In this document: piece after piece, positions 52,971-60,939 of the stretch | Numbering within the stretch: the stretch's first letter is position 1 | Layout of the letters: every line of letters starts with the position of its first letter | Made by a program: the position numbers and the translations under genes | Origin: Solimonas sp040391865 | Lineage (GTDB): Bacteria; Pseudomonadota; Gammaproteobacteria; Nevskiales; Nevskiaceae | Assembly (NCBI GenBank): GCA_040391865.1 | Contig: JBEBWZ010000002.1 | Span: 1 to 64,000, forward strand | DNA length: 64,000 nucleotides | Reading direction: 5' to 3' | The notes under the pieces: model-generated | The model's input: only the letters and a program-made list of their open reading frames with translations | Told to the model about the DNA's origin: nothing | Database searches by the model: none

Positions 52971-53714
52971 TCACGACTCCGTGAGGAACCGCCGCACCTC
53001 GGCCAGACGCCGCCGCGACACCGGCAGCGCTTCCTGCGAGTGCTTCATCCGCAGCCAGTGGTGCTGATCGCCCTGGCGATCGCGCTCGAGACTGGCGATG
53101 AAACGGGTGTTGACCAGGGCCTTGCGGTGGATCCGCAGGAACCAGGGCTCGAAGTCGGTCTCCAGCGTCTTCAGCGATTCCTCGATCAGCACTTCGCCAT
53201 GCAGGTGCTTGACGGTGGTGTATTTCTGATCGGCGAGGAAGTACACGATGTCCTCGACCGCCACCCGCGCCAGACCGTCGCGCGTGGTCGCGAGGATGAA
53301 TTCGCGCTTCGGCTTGCCTTCGATCACCGCCGGCTGCGTCTGCGGCTTCTGCGCGCGGGTCGGCTTGCGCACCCGCTGCAGTGCATCGCGCAGCTTTTCG
53401 AGGCGGATCGGCTTCAGCAGATAGCCCTGGGCGTTGGCATCGAACGCCGACAGCGCATGTTCGGAATACGCGGTGGTGAAGATCACCGCCGGCGGCACAT
53501 CCATTTCCGCCAGCTGCCGCCCGACCTGCAGGCCGTCGATGCCGCCCATGCGGATATCGAGCAGCACCAGATCCGGCTCCTCGTCATCGATCACGTCGAG
53601 CGCCGACTCGCCGTCACCGGCCTCGCCGACAATCTCGTAGCCGGGAAACTCCTGCAGCAGCCGCTTCAGACGCTCACGGGCCAGCGGTTCATCGTCAACG
53701 ATCACCACGCGCAT
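52971..53714 (-). CDS. algR: LytTR-type response regulator (AlgR-like)
   Basis: A 247-residue regulator with a receiver domain (MRVVIVDDEPLARERLKRLL, phospho-acceptor Asp in LVLLDIRMGGIDG, Lys in YLLKPIRLEKL) and a C-terminal LytTR DNA-binding domain (about 140-240: VEDIVYFLADQKYTTVKHLH, WFLRIHRKALVNTRFI). Position between argH/LytS-kinase and hemC matches algR of Pseudomonas, which controls alginate, twitching and virulence genes. ATG 53714 gives the exact receiver N-terminus. The symbol is by synteny and domain match. Confidence 0.92.
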   Translation of the reverse strand: MRVVIVDDEPLARERLKRLLQEFPGYEIVGEAGDGESALDVIDDEEPDLVLLDIRMGGIDGLQVGRQLAEMDVPPAVIFTTAYSEHALSAFDANAQGYLLKPIRLEKLRDALQRVRKPTRAQKPQTQPAVIEGKPKREFILATTRDGLARVAVEDIVYFLADQKYTTVKHLHGEVLIEESLKTLETDFEPWFLRIHRKALVNTRFIASLERDRQGDQHHWLRMKHSQEALPVSRRRLAEVRRFLTES

Positions 53715-53769
53715 CAGTGCAATCCCCTTGTTGTCGCGGCGAAGCATCGCTTGCGCCGCCTACCTCATA

Positions 53770-54813
53770 TCATTCGGTCGGGCTTTCCTGCCGCGCTTCC
53801 CGGGGCAATACCAGCCGCGCCCGGAACACGCCGCCTTCGAGGCGCAGATCGCGCCCCAGTTCGAGGCGCGCACCGTCACCGTAAATCAGGTTCAGGCGTT
53901 GGGCAATGTTGTCGACCGCAACGCGGTTGCCAGACGACGGCCCAGCCGCATCGGAAGGCATCGGATTGGTCACCTCGATCACCATGCGTCCGTAGATTTC
54001 GCGCGCGGCAATGCGCACCACGCCCGGATTGATCAGCTTGGAAATGCCGTGATGCACCGCGTTCTCGATCAGCGGCTGCACCACCAGCTTCGGCACCGGC
54101 CACTCCAGCAACGCTTCCGGAATATCCCATTCCACCTTGAGCTTGTCGCTCAGGCGCATCTTTTCGATGCGCAGATAGGCGTGACAGAGACCGATCTCCT
54201 CGACCAGCGGCGCCATCTGTCCGCGCTTCTCCAGACTGGCGCGGAACAGGTCGGACAAGTCCTCGACCATCATCTCGGCGTCGTTCGGGCGCACCTGGAT
54301 CAGCGCCGCGAGACTGTTCAGTGCGTTGAACAGGAAGTGCGGGCGGATGCGCGCGTTCAGCGCCTGGTAACGCGCCTCGCCTTCGGCGTGCACCTGCATG
54401 CTCCATTGGTTGCGCAGCCAGAAGTAGCGCAACAGCAGCATCGCCACGATCGCTGCGATCGCGCAGTGGCGCAGCACGAACTCGACCCGGCCCTCGGCCG
54501 GCAGCATGAACGCCCAGTTCAGCATGACGCTGAGGCGGTAGGCCAGATCGGCGACCACCATCACGATCAGCACCATCATGCCCCAGCAGACGAAGAACAC
54601 CACGCCGGGGCGCGCGACCTTGAACCAGCGCCGCGCCCAGCACAGGGCGCCGGCGGAACACAGTCCGATCCACTGCAGGTACAGCGAAATCAGCAGGAAG
54701 CGCTCCAGCGCCGGTGCGGAACCGTCGCCGCCGCCGAGGGTCAACACGATGGCGACCAGCTCCATGGTGAACGCCAGCGACAGGATGCCGCGGCCCTCAC
54801 AGAAGTTGGGCAT
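53770..54813 (-). CDS. algZ: LytS/AlgZ-type sensor histidine kinase
   Basis: The 347-residue membrane kinase has four or five N-terminal helices (residues about 10-130) and a His_kinase domain with ALNARIRPHFLFNALNSLAA, including the predicted phospho-histidine. The ATP-binding region has PLIENAVHHGISKLINPG. It lacks the classical DHp arrangement, as do all LytS-type kinases; AlgZ/FimS is the syntenic counterpart. The start may lie upstream of ATG 54813, because PQSQYPNIMPNFCEG continues in frame with a GTG at about 54855. The regulator gene follows after 55 bases. Confidence 0.9.
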   Translation of the reverse strand: MPNFCEGRGILSLAFTMELVAIVLTLGGGDGSAPALERFLLISLYLQWIGLCSAGALCWARRWFKVARPGVVFFVCWGMMVLIVMVVADLAYRLSVMLNWAFMLPAEGRVEFVLRHCAIAAIVAMLLLRYFWLRNQWSMQVHAEGEARYQALNARIRPHFLFNALNSLAALIQVRPNDAEMMVEDLSDLFRASLEKRGQMAPLVEEIGLCHAYLRIEKMRLSDKLKVEWDIPEALLEWPVPKLVVQPLIENAVHHGISKLINPGVVRIAAREIYGRMVIEVTNPMPSDAAGPSSGNRVAVDNIAQRLNLIYGDGARLELGRDLRLEGGVFRARLVLPREARQESPTE

Positions 54814-54880
54814 GATGTTCGGGTACTGCGACTGCGGCTTGATCCGTTCCACGTGGGGCGCGACTTCCGGGAGGTCCGTT

Positions 54881-54900
54881 GGAGAAAACCGGGAGAAAAC
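54881..54900 (-). promoter_or_regulatory. Direct repeats upstream of the LytS/AlgZ-type kinase gene
   Basis: GGAGAAAAC occurs at 54881-54889 and 54892-54900, one helical turn apart. On the minus strand they read (A/G)GTTTTCTCC, similar to LytTR-type half-sites with a GTT core, so AlgR-like autoregulation is possible. Confidence 0.35.
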
Positions 54901-54999
54901 TGAAGGGCAAGCCGACAGGGTCGCAGGCGGCCGCGCGCCGGGCAAGCGCCCCCGTCGGCCAAGCGATACCCCTTGCGCTGCCCACAGCGGGCGAGGCCC

Positions 55000-55005
55000 T
55001 ATAAT
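55000..55005 (+). promoter_or_regulatory. -10 element (TATAAT) of the argH promoter
   Basis: A perfect TATAAT lies 46 bases before ATG 55052 of argH in otherwise GC-rich DNA. The region 17 bases upstream has no good -35 match, so the promoter may depend on an activator. Confidence 0.5.
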
Positions 55006-55051
55006 TCGCCGCCTGTCCTTCCCTCTTGGCTTTTCGCGCAGCGTCCGACCC

Positions 55052-56473
55052 ATGTCCCAGACCGGTAATCCCCAGCAGCCCAACAGCGCCGACAGCAGCG
55101 GCAAGAAACTGTGGGGCGGTCGTTTTTCCGAATCCACCTCGGCCCTGGTCGAAAAATTCTCGGAATCGGTCAGCTTCGACCAGCGCCTGTACCGCCAGGA
55201 CATCCGTGGCTCGCAGGCGCATGCGCGGATGCTGGCCAAGGTCGGCGTGCTGACCCAGGCCGACTGCGATGCGATCGTCGCCGGCCTGGCCGGGATCCTC
55301 GCCGACATCGAATCCGGCAACTTCCAGTGGGACGAAAAGCTGGAAGACGTGCACATGAACATCGAGGCGCGGCTGACCGAGCGCATCGGCGACGCCGGCA
55401 AGCGCCTGCACACCGGCCGCTCGCGCAACGACCAGGTCGCCACCGACATGCGCCTGTATGTGCGCGACGTGATCGATGAACTGGTGCCGCTGATCGAGCG
55501 CGTCGCCAATGCCCTGCTGGATCTCGCCGAGCGCGAGGCCGACAGCGTGATGCCGGGCTTCACCCATCTCCAGACCGCACAGCCGGTGACCTTCGGCCAC
55601 CACATGCTGGCCTGGCGCGAACAGATGCTGCGCGATCGCACGCGCCTGCTCGACTGCCGCAAGCGTCTCAACCTGCTGCCGCTGGGCGCGGCGGCGCTGG
55701 CCGGCACCGTGTACCCGATCGACCGCCATTACGTCGCCGAGCAGCTCGGCTTCGACGGCGTCACCGAGAATTCGCTGGACACCGTTTCCGACCGCGACTA
55801 CGCGATCGAATTCTGCGCCGCTGCCGCACTGATCCTGGTGCACCTGTCGCGCTGGAGCGAGGAACTGATCCTGTGGGCGACGCCGATGTTCGGCTTCGTC
55901 GACCTGCCTGACCGCTTCTGCACCGGCTCCTCGATCATGCCGCAGAAGAAGAACCCGGACGTGCCGGAGCTGGTGCGCGGCAAGACCGGGCGCGTGGTCG
56001 GCAACCTCAACGCGCTGCTGGTGCTGATGAAGGGCCAGCCGCTGGCGTACAACCGCGACAACCAGGAAGACAAGCCGCCGCTGTTCGATACGGTCGACAC
56101 CGTGTCGATCTGCCTGGAGGTGTACGCGGAAATGATTCCGCACATCGTGGTGCGGCACGACAACTGCCGCGCCGCGGCGGCGAAGGGCTTTTCCACCGCC
56201 ACCGATCTGGCCGACTACCTGGTCAACAAGGGTCTGCCGTTCCGCGACGCACACCACGCAGTCGGCAGCACCGTCGGCTATGCCGCGAAGAAGAACTGCG
56301 ACATCTCCGAACTGTCGCTCGAAGAGCTGCGCCAGTTCTCGCCGCTGATCGAAAGCGATGTCTACGAGCGGATCACGCTCGAAGGCTCGCTGAACGCACG
56401 CAACCACTACGGCGCCACCGCACCGGCGCAGGTCCGCGCCGCAATTGCGCGCGCGCGCGCCGCCCTGCCCTGA
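55052..56473 (+). CDS. argH: Argininosuccinate lyase
   Basis: This 473-residue cytosolic enzyme cleaves argininosuccinate to arginine and fumarate, the last step of arginine synthesis. It has the N-terminal KLWGGRFSESTSALVEKFSE, the substrate loop HTGRSRNDQVATDMRL and the fumarase/aspartase signature GSSIMPQKKNPD with its catalytic serine. Length is standard. ATG 55052 fits family N-termini. It stands divergent from the LytS-kinase gene, as in Pseudomonas. Confidence 0.97.
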   Translation: MSQTGNPQQPNSADSSGKKLWGGRFSESTSALVEKFSESVSFDQRLYRQDIRGSQAHARMLAKVGVLTQADCDAIVAGLAGILADIESGNFQWDEKLEDVHMNIEARLTERIGDAGKRLHTGRSRNDQVATDMRLYVRDVIDELVPLIERVANALLDLAEREADSVMPGFTHLQTAQPVTFGHHMLAWREQMLRDRTRLLDCRKRLNLLPLGAAALAGTVYPIDRHYVAEQLGFDGVTENSLDTVSDRDYAIEFCAAAALILVHLSRWSEELILWATPMFGFVDLPDRFCTGSSIMPQKKNPDVPELVRGKTGRVVGNLNALLVLMKGQPLAYNRDNQEDKPPLFDTVDTVSICLEVYAEMIPHIVVRHDNCRAAAAKGFSTATDLADYLVNKGLPFRDAHHAVGSTVGYAAKKNCDISELSLEELRQFSPLIESDVYERITLEGSLNARNHYGATAPAQVRAAIARARAALP

Positions 56474-56482
56474 GATCACGCC

Positions 56483-56842
56483 ATGCGCCACCTCGTCCGG
56501 ACTCTGTTGCTTGCAGGCATTCTGGGCATGGGCAATGCGCTGGCCGAGGACCCGCCACCACCGCCGGCCAACCCTGGCGAAGCCGCCCCGGTGATGACCC
56601 ATATCCTCTCCGAAGGCGCGCGCGTGGCAAGCCCTCCTGCGGCCGATGGCCCGAGCAAGGCGGAACAGGAGCAGGCCGCGCTGGATAGCGTCAACGCGGC
56701 CGCCGCCAATTTGCGCCGCATCGGCATCTTTGGCGGCGAATCCGCATTGGCGCTGTTGATTGCCGGCGTGATCGGCGGCCTGATCGCAGTTCTGATCGCC
56801 GTGCTGCGTCGTCGCGGCGACGATTACGGTCCCCGCCGCTGA
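56483..56842 (+). CDS. Small membrane protein with signal peptide and C-terminal helix
   Basis: A 119-residue protein with an N-terminal signal sequence (VRTLLLAGILGMGNALA), a Pro/Ala-rich periplasmic part, and one C-terminal membrane helix (ALALLIAGVIGGLIAVLIAV) followed by RRRGDD. It starts nine bases after the argH stop and is likely co-transcribed. Short proteins of this type follow argH in some gammaproteobacteria. No function is recognised. Confidence 0.75.
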   Translation: MRHLVRTLLLAGILGMGNALAEDPPPPPANPGEAAPVMTHILSEGARVASPPAADGPSKAEQEQAALDSVNAAAANLRRIGIFGGESALALLIAGVIGGLIAVLIAVLRRRGDDYGPRR

Positions 56843-56948
56843 AGCGACTTCATCGCCACGGCGGGCAGTGGCCATCCGCTTCTGCTAGCGTGCGCGGATC
56901 GACACGCTGCGGCCGGCGAACGGAACCGCACTGAGCGGGGGGATCGCA

Positions 56949-57671
56949 ATGAAGCAGCCGCACACCGATGACCGGCGGATGATGGCCGCCAGCGAAACGG
57001 CGCAACGCAATCCGATGCGGCCGCCCGACGATCTGCCTCGCGATGCGCGCCATGCGCTGCGACGGTTCTGGTCGCACCCCAGCCCGCTATGGATCAGCGC
57101 GTTCCTGCTGCTCTGCGGCGTCTCGCGCATCGCCCTCGGCAACTTCAGCTGGGTCGATGCACTGCTCGCGTTCCTGGTGCTGGCATATTTCCCGATCAAC
57201 GAATGGCTGATCCATGTGCTGATGCTGCACTGGAAGCCGCGCCGGATTTTCGGTCGCACACTCGATTTCTATCTGCCGGTGACGCACCGCCGCCATCATG
57301 CCGATCCGTGGAACCTGCGCTGGGTGTTCATTCCGCGCCACGTCCATCGTCTGGTGGCACCGCTGATCGCGCTGCTGCTGTGGGCATTCTGGCCATGGCG
57401 TGAGCCGCTGCTCACGGTCCTGACGGTTTATCTGCTGCTGGGCCTGCATTACGAATGGGTGCACTTTCTCGCGCACATCCCGTGGTGCCCGCGCCGCGGA
57501 GTGCTCGGGGCTTATTACCAGCGCCGGGTGCGCGAACACCGCTACCACCACTTCCGCAACGAGAATTACTGGTGGGGCGTGTCGATGGGGTTGGGTGATC
57601 GCCTGTTCGGCACCGCACCGCCGGTGGAAGACACCCGTCGCAGCGGCACCACCCATCAGGTCGGACACTGA
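56949..57671 (+). CDS. Sterol desaturase/fatty-acid hydroxylase-like membrane di-iron protein
   Basis: The 240-residue integral membrane protein has the three histidine clusters of the fatty-acid hydroxylase superfamily: HVLMLH (in NEWLIHVLMLHWKPRR), HRRHH (in THRRHHADPWN), and, near the end, HFLAH plus EHRYHH. Four hydrophobic segments surround them. These would bind two irons for oxygen-dependent hydroxylation or desaturation of a lipid. The substrate is unknown; carotenoid- or hopanoid-type molecules are alternatives to fatty acids. Confidence 0.85.
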   Translation: MKQPHTDDRRMMAASETAQRNPMRPPDDLPRDARHALRRFWSHPSPLWISAFLLLCGVSRIALGNFSWVDALLAFLVLAYFPINEWLIHVLMLHWKPRRIFGRTLDFYLPVTHRRHHADPWNLRWVFIPRHVHRLVAPLIALLLWAFWPWREPLLTVLTVYLLLGLHYEWVHFLAHIPWCPRRGVLGAYYQRRVREHRYHHFRNENYWWGVSMGLGDRLFGTAPPVEDTRRSGTTHQVGH

Positions 57672-57734
57672 GCGCGCCGGTCCGGCGTCAGGCCGTGGCC
57701 TGCCCGCCGGACTTCATCGCCACACGATGCGTCT

Positions 57735-58607
57735 TCAGTGTCCGCTGTCGAACAGCCGGCGGTTGAGCCGGTACAGCGCCGAAATGTCTTCCTCGCCACG
57801 CCCTTCGGCCATCAGCGTCTGATACTGCGCCAGGGTGGTGTCGACACTCGGCAGGCTGCCGCCGAGTTGCGCCGCCATCTGCTGACAGATGGTCAGATCC
57901 TTGTGATGCAGCTCGATCTTCAGGCCCGGCGGGAAGTGGCCGTCGATCATGGTGCGGCCGCGGTTCTCAACAAACCAGGAGCCGGCAGCGCCCGCGCCCA
58001 GTGCGTCGATCACCCGCGACATCGGCAGCCCCAGCGCCTCGGCGAAAGCCAGCCCTTCGGTCACCGCCTGCGCCACACCCGCCGCCATCGCCTGATTGAC
58101 CGCCTTGGTGGCCTGGCCGCTGCCGGTCTCGCCCATGTGGATATGCTGCGCGCCCATCGCTTCGAACAGTGGAATCGCCGCCGCATGGTCCGCTTCGCTG
58201 CCACCGACCATGAACACCAGGCGGCCGTTGCGCGCGCCGTCGGTCCCGCCGTTGATCGGCGCATCGACAAAGCGCGCCCCGACCGCGGCCAGCAGCTGTG
58301 CCGCCTCCACCGCCGTTTCCGGTGCCACCGTCGAGCAGTCGACCACCAGCTTGCCGCGCGCCGCCGGCGTCGCCAGCCCGCGCACCACATCGAGTACCGC
58401 GGCATCGTTGGACACGCAGATCACCACCGTGTCGCAATGCGCCCAGATCTCGGCCGGCCATTTCACTGCAGTGACGCCGTGTTCGCGGGCAAACAGCTCG
58501 GCGGTCTGCGGCGTGTAGTTGTGGACCGCGCTGAGTATGCCCTTCCTGGCCAGATTGGCCGCCATCAGCGCGCCCATCGCACCCAATCCGATAAAGCCCG
58601 TTTTCAT
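57735..58607 (-). CDS. 3-hydroxyisobutyrate dehydrogenase-family NAD(P) oxidoreductase
   Basis: The 290-residue enzyme has the Rossmann motif TGFIGLGAMGALMAANLARK, the substrate loop DAPINGGTDGARNGRLVFMV, the catalytic lysine segment GSGQATKAVNQAM and a helical C-terminal domain. It belongs to the beta-hydroxyacid dehydrogenase group (3-hydroxyisobutyrate, tartronate-semialdehyde, 6-phosphogluconate-like). ATG 58607 with GGAGA upstream was chosen over a 40-residue extension. The substrate cannot be fixed from sequence. Confidence 0.92.
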   Translation of the reverse strand: MKTGFIGLGAMGALMAANLARKGILSAVHNYTPQTAELFAREHGVTAVKWPAEIWAHCDTVVICVSNDAAVLDVVRGLATPAARGKLVVDCSTVAPETAVEAAQLLAAVGARFVDAPINGGTDGARNGRLVFMVGGSEADHAAAIPLFEAMGAQHIHMGETGSGQATKAVNQAMAAGVAQAVTEGLAFAEALGLPMSRVIDALGAGAAGSWFVENRGRTMIDGHFPPGLKIELHHKDLTICQQMAAQLGGSLPSVDTTLAQYQTLMAEGRGEEDISALYRLNRRLFDSGH

Positions 58608-59196
58608 TCGTCTTATCTCCTCGTCGCAGCGATGAGCTTCGATTATGGCCCGGTCCCGGCACTTTGCGGCAAGCAATGCGGGGATCGTCGCCGCGCGCCG
58701 CCGAATGCTGCACTGCAGGCTTCGCACTGCGGCCGGGGATTTGCGCTGGCGTGACGTTTTGCGGACCGCCTGAGCGGCGACGGATTCAGACTTCCCGACA
58801 TCGTCCGGGAATCAGCTCATTGGTGCTGCGCATGTATTCGGCGTAACCCTTCTTGCGGCCGATCAACTGCGCTTCGCGCCTCGGCACGCCGGCGCCGCGC
58901 AGCAGCGAGCAGGTCACCACCACCGGCGCCAGCCATGCCAGCGGCAGATAGGCGAGCCAGTGCAGACACCTGAAGAAATAATCCGGATGTCGCGAACTGC
59001 CCCAGAGGCCACGGCTACAGACCCGATCGTGATTGCCGCGGATGCTGCGAAAGCGGTGCAATTGCTGCTGTACCCTCACTGTTGCGCGGGATTCTACGGC
59101 AGACCTTGCCGGGCGCAAGAAATCATCGCGATTCAAGGGCGCGCGCCACCGCGTAAAATGCAGCGGCGCATCCGCCTCGCGCACACAGGACCCGTC
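58608..59196. other. 589-base stretch without an intact gene; contains a DUF1295 remnant
   Basis: Between the dehydrogenase start and the SDR start no complete gene is visible. The minus strand at 58786-59022 carries the decayed end of a DUF1295 gene. A possible -10 (TAAAAT, 59154-59159) lies 38 bases before the SDR start. Confidence 0.55.
58786..59022 (-). pseudogene. C-terminal remnant of a DUF1295 / steroid 5-alpha-reductase-like gene
   Basis: The minus strand ends in a frame reading GLWGSSRHPDYFF, WLAYLPLAWLAPVVVTCSLL, GAGVPRREAQLIGRKKGYAE and YMRSTNELIPG. This is the conserved C-terminal membrane part of DUF1295 proteins (RHPNYF, GIPxxE and SALIP motifs). The upstream two-thirds, with its membrane helices, is missing: further upstream the frame runs antisense to the SDR gene without homology. 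There is no start codon with a binding site near 59022. It is therefore a 5'-truncated, probably dead gene. Confidence 0.7.
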
Positions 59197-59946
59197 ATGA
59201 TCGTTTTCGTCACCGGCGCCAGCGCCGGCTTCGGCACCGCCATCGCCCGCCGCTTCGCCAACGACGGCGCCCAGGTCATTCTCGCCGGTCGCCGCGGTGA
59301 GCGCCTGCAGACACTCGCCGCAGAACTCGGCGCGCGCACGCTGCCACTGGTTCTCGACGTACGTGATCGCGACGCGGTGGCGACAGCAGTCGCCAACCTG
59401 CCGCCGGCCTTTGCCGAAGTCGACCTGCTGGTCAACAACGCCGGCCTGGCGCTGGGCCTCGAACCGGCGAATGCGGCGCTGCTCGACGACTGGGAGCAGA
59501 TGGTCGACACCAACATCAAGGGCCTGATGTACATGACCCGCGCGCTGTTGCCGGGGATGGTGGCGCGCCGTCGCGGCCACGTGATCAACATCGGCTCGAT
59601 TGCCGGCGAATGGCCGTATCCGGGCGGCAACGTCTACGGCGCGAGCAAGGCCTTCGTGCGTCAGTTCTCGCTGAACCTGCGGGCCGACCTGCTCGGCAGC
59701 AAGGTGCGCGTCACCGATATCGAGCCCGGTCTCTGCGCCGGCACCGAATTCTCCAACGTGCGCTTCCACGGTGACGACGCGCGCGCCGCGAAGGTGTACG
59801 AGAACACCCAGCCGCTGACGGCGGAAGATGTCGCCGACACCGTGCACTGGGTCGCGACGCGGCCCGCACACGTCAACATCAACACGCTGTCACTGATGCC
59901 GGTCGACCAGGCGTTCGCCGGCATGGCGATCCATCGCGGCGACTGA
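59197..59946 (+). CDS. SDR oxidoreductase, YdfG-like (NADP-dependent 3-hydroxyacid type)
   Basis: A 249-residue classical SDR with MIVFVTGASAGFGTAIARRF, the NADP-favouring Arg pair in LAGRRGERLQ, NNAGLALG, and the active-site SIAGEWPYPGGNVYGASKAF. Its C-terminus THINTL-like VNINTLSLMPVDQ is typical of YdfG, which oxidises serine, threonine and 3-hydroxy acids and also reduces malonic semialdehyde. ACAGGA lies six bases before ATG 59197. The hydrolase gene follows after 33 bases. Confidence 0.92.
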   Translation: MIVFVTGASAGFGTAIARRFANDGAQVILAGRRGERLQTLAAELGARTLPLVLDVRDRDAVATAVANLPPAFAEVDLLVNNAGLALGLEPANAALLDDWEQMVDTNIKGLMYMTRALLPGMVARRRGHVINIGSIAGEWPYPGGNVYGASKAFVRQFSLNLRADLLGSKVRVTDIEPGLCAGTEFSNVRFHGDDARAAKVYENTQPLTAEDVADTVHWVATRPAHVNINTLSLMPVDQAFAGMAIHRGD

Positions 59947-59979
59947 CGCCGGACAGCGCGGCGCTTCCAAAAATCGCGA

Positions 59980-60897
59980 TTGTCGTTAGCCTCGCTGCGC
60001 ATCCCCTATCTCGACACGCGCGACGGCGCCCGCCTGCATTACTACGATCTCGGCCGCGGCACGCCGGTGGTGCTGCTCCATGGCTTTGCGATGCCCGGCG
60101 CACTGTGGCTGCCGTTTGCGGCACCGCTGCTGCACCGCTACCGCTTCATCATTCCCGATCTGCGCGGCTTCGGGTTCTCGCATCGGGTGCCGCTGTCGCA
60201 GCCGCGTCTGCTCGATCAGCACGCCGACGATCTCGACGACCTGCTGACGCAACTCGATCTGCGGCAGATCCGCCTCGGTGGCCTGTCGATGGGCGCCTGT
60301 ACCGCGCTGCAGTACCACAGCCGTTACGGCTTTGCGCGCGTGCACAGCTATCTGCACATGGATCAGGCGCCGTGCGTGCGCAATGGTGCGGACTGGTCGC
60401 ATGGCCTGCTCGGGGCGCAGCAGACAGCGCGCATGGGCGAGTGGCAGCAGCTGATGGAAACGCTGCGTCCATATCGCCAGCAACCGCTGCATGCGGTGCC
60501 GGCGCCGCTGCGACAACGGCTATGGCGCACGCTCGCGGAGTTCTTCGGCCACGCCTTTCACGGTCGCGGCTGGCAGCGGTTCACCGCACTGGCGCAGCGT
60601 GAATCGCTGATCCGCCATATCGCGCCAACCGCCAACTGGTCGATCTACATGGACTGCCTGCAGTCCTACCTGCAGGACGACTATGACTGGCGCGCAACGC
60701 TGCCCGCGATCGACAAGCCGATGACGGTGCTGATCGGCATGCAGTCGACGATGTACCCGGCCGCGGGGCAACTGCAGATCGCCCACCACGTGCCGCAGGC
60801 GCGGATGGTGCGCATCGACAACTGCGGCCATGCGATTCCGTTCGAGGCACCCCGCCGCTTCAACCGCGAACTGCGTCGCTTCCTCGCAGCGGGCTGA
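59980..60897 (+). CDS. Alpha/beta hydrolase
   Basis: This 305-residue protein has oxyanion VVLLHGFAMPG, RGFGFS, nucleophile elbow GLSMGA and late histidine NCGHAIPFE. At the position where most family members carry the acid (strand 6-7), it has LIGMQSTMYP, with no Asp; the acid may sit after strand 6 elsewhere. The start TTG 59980 has no clear binding site and the true start may differ slightly. It is probably co-transcribed with the SDR upstream. Substrate unknown. Confidence 0.85.
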   Translation: MSLASLRIPYLDTRDGARLHYYDLGRGTPVVLLHGFAMPGALWLPFAAPLLHRYRFIIPDLRGFGFSHRVPLSQPRLLDQHADDLDDLLTQLDLRQIRLGGLSMGACTALQYHSRYGFARVHSYLHMDQAPCVRNGADWSHGLLGAQQTARMGEWQQLMETLRPYRQQPLHAVPAPLRQRLWRTLAEFFGHAFHGRGWQRFTALAQRESLIRHIAPTANWSIYMDCLQSYLQDDYDWRATLPAIDKPMTVLIGMQSTMYPAAGQLQIAHHVPQARMVRIDNCGHAIPFEAPRRFNRELRRFLAAG

Positions 60898-60939
60898 GGC
60901 GCTGCCGCGCGGCGGGGCTCGATGCCGCTAGACTAGCCC

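Noticed and set aside
54797..56875. 692-codon minus-strand frame opposite argH
   Set aside because: argH on the plus strand is unambiguous, and the antisense product has no recognisable fold.
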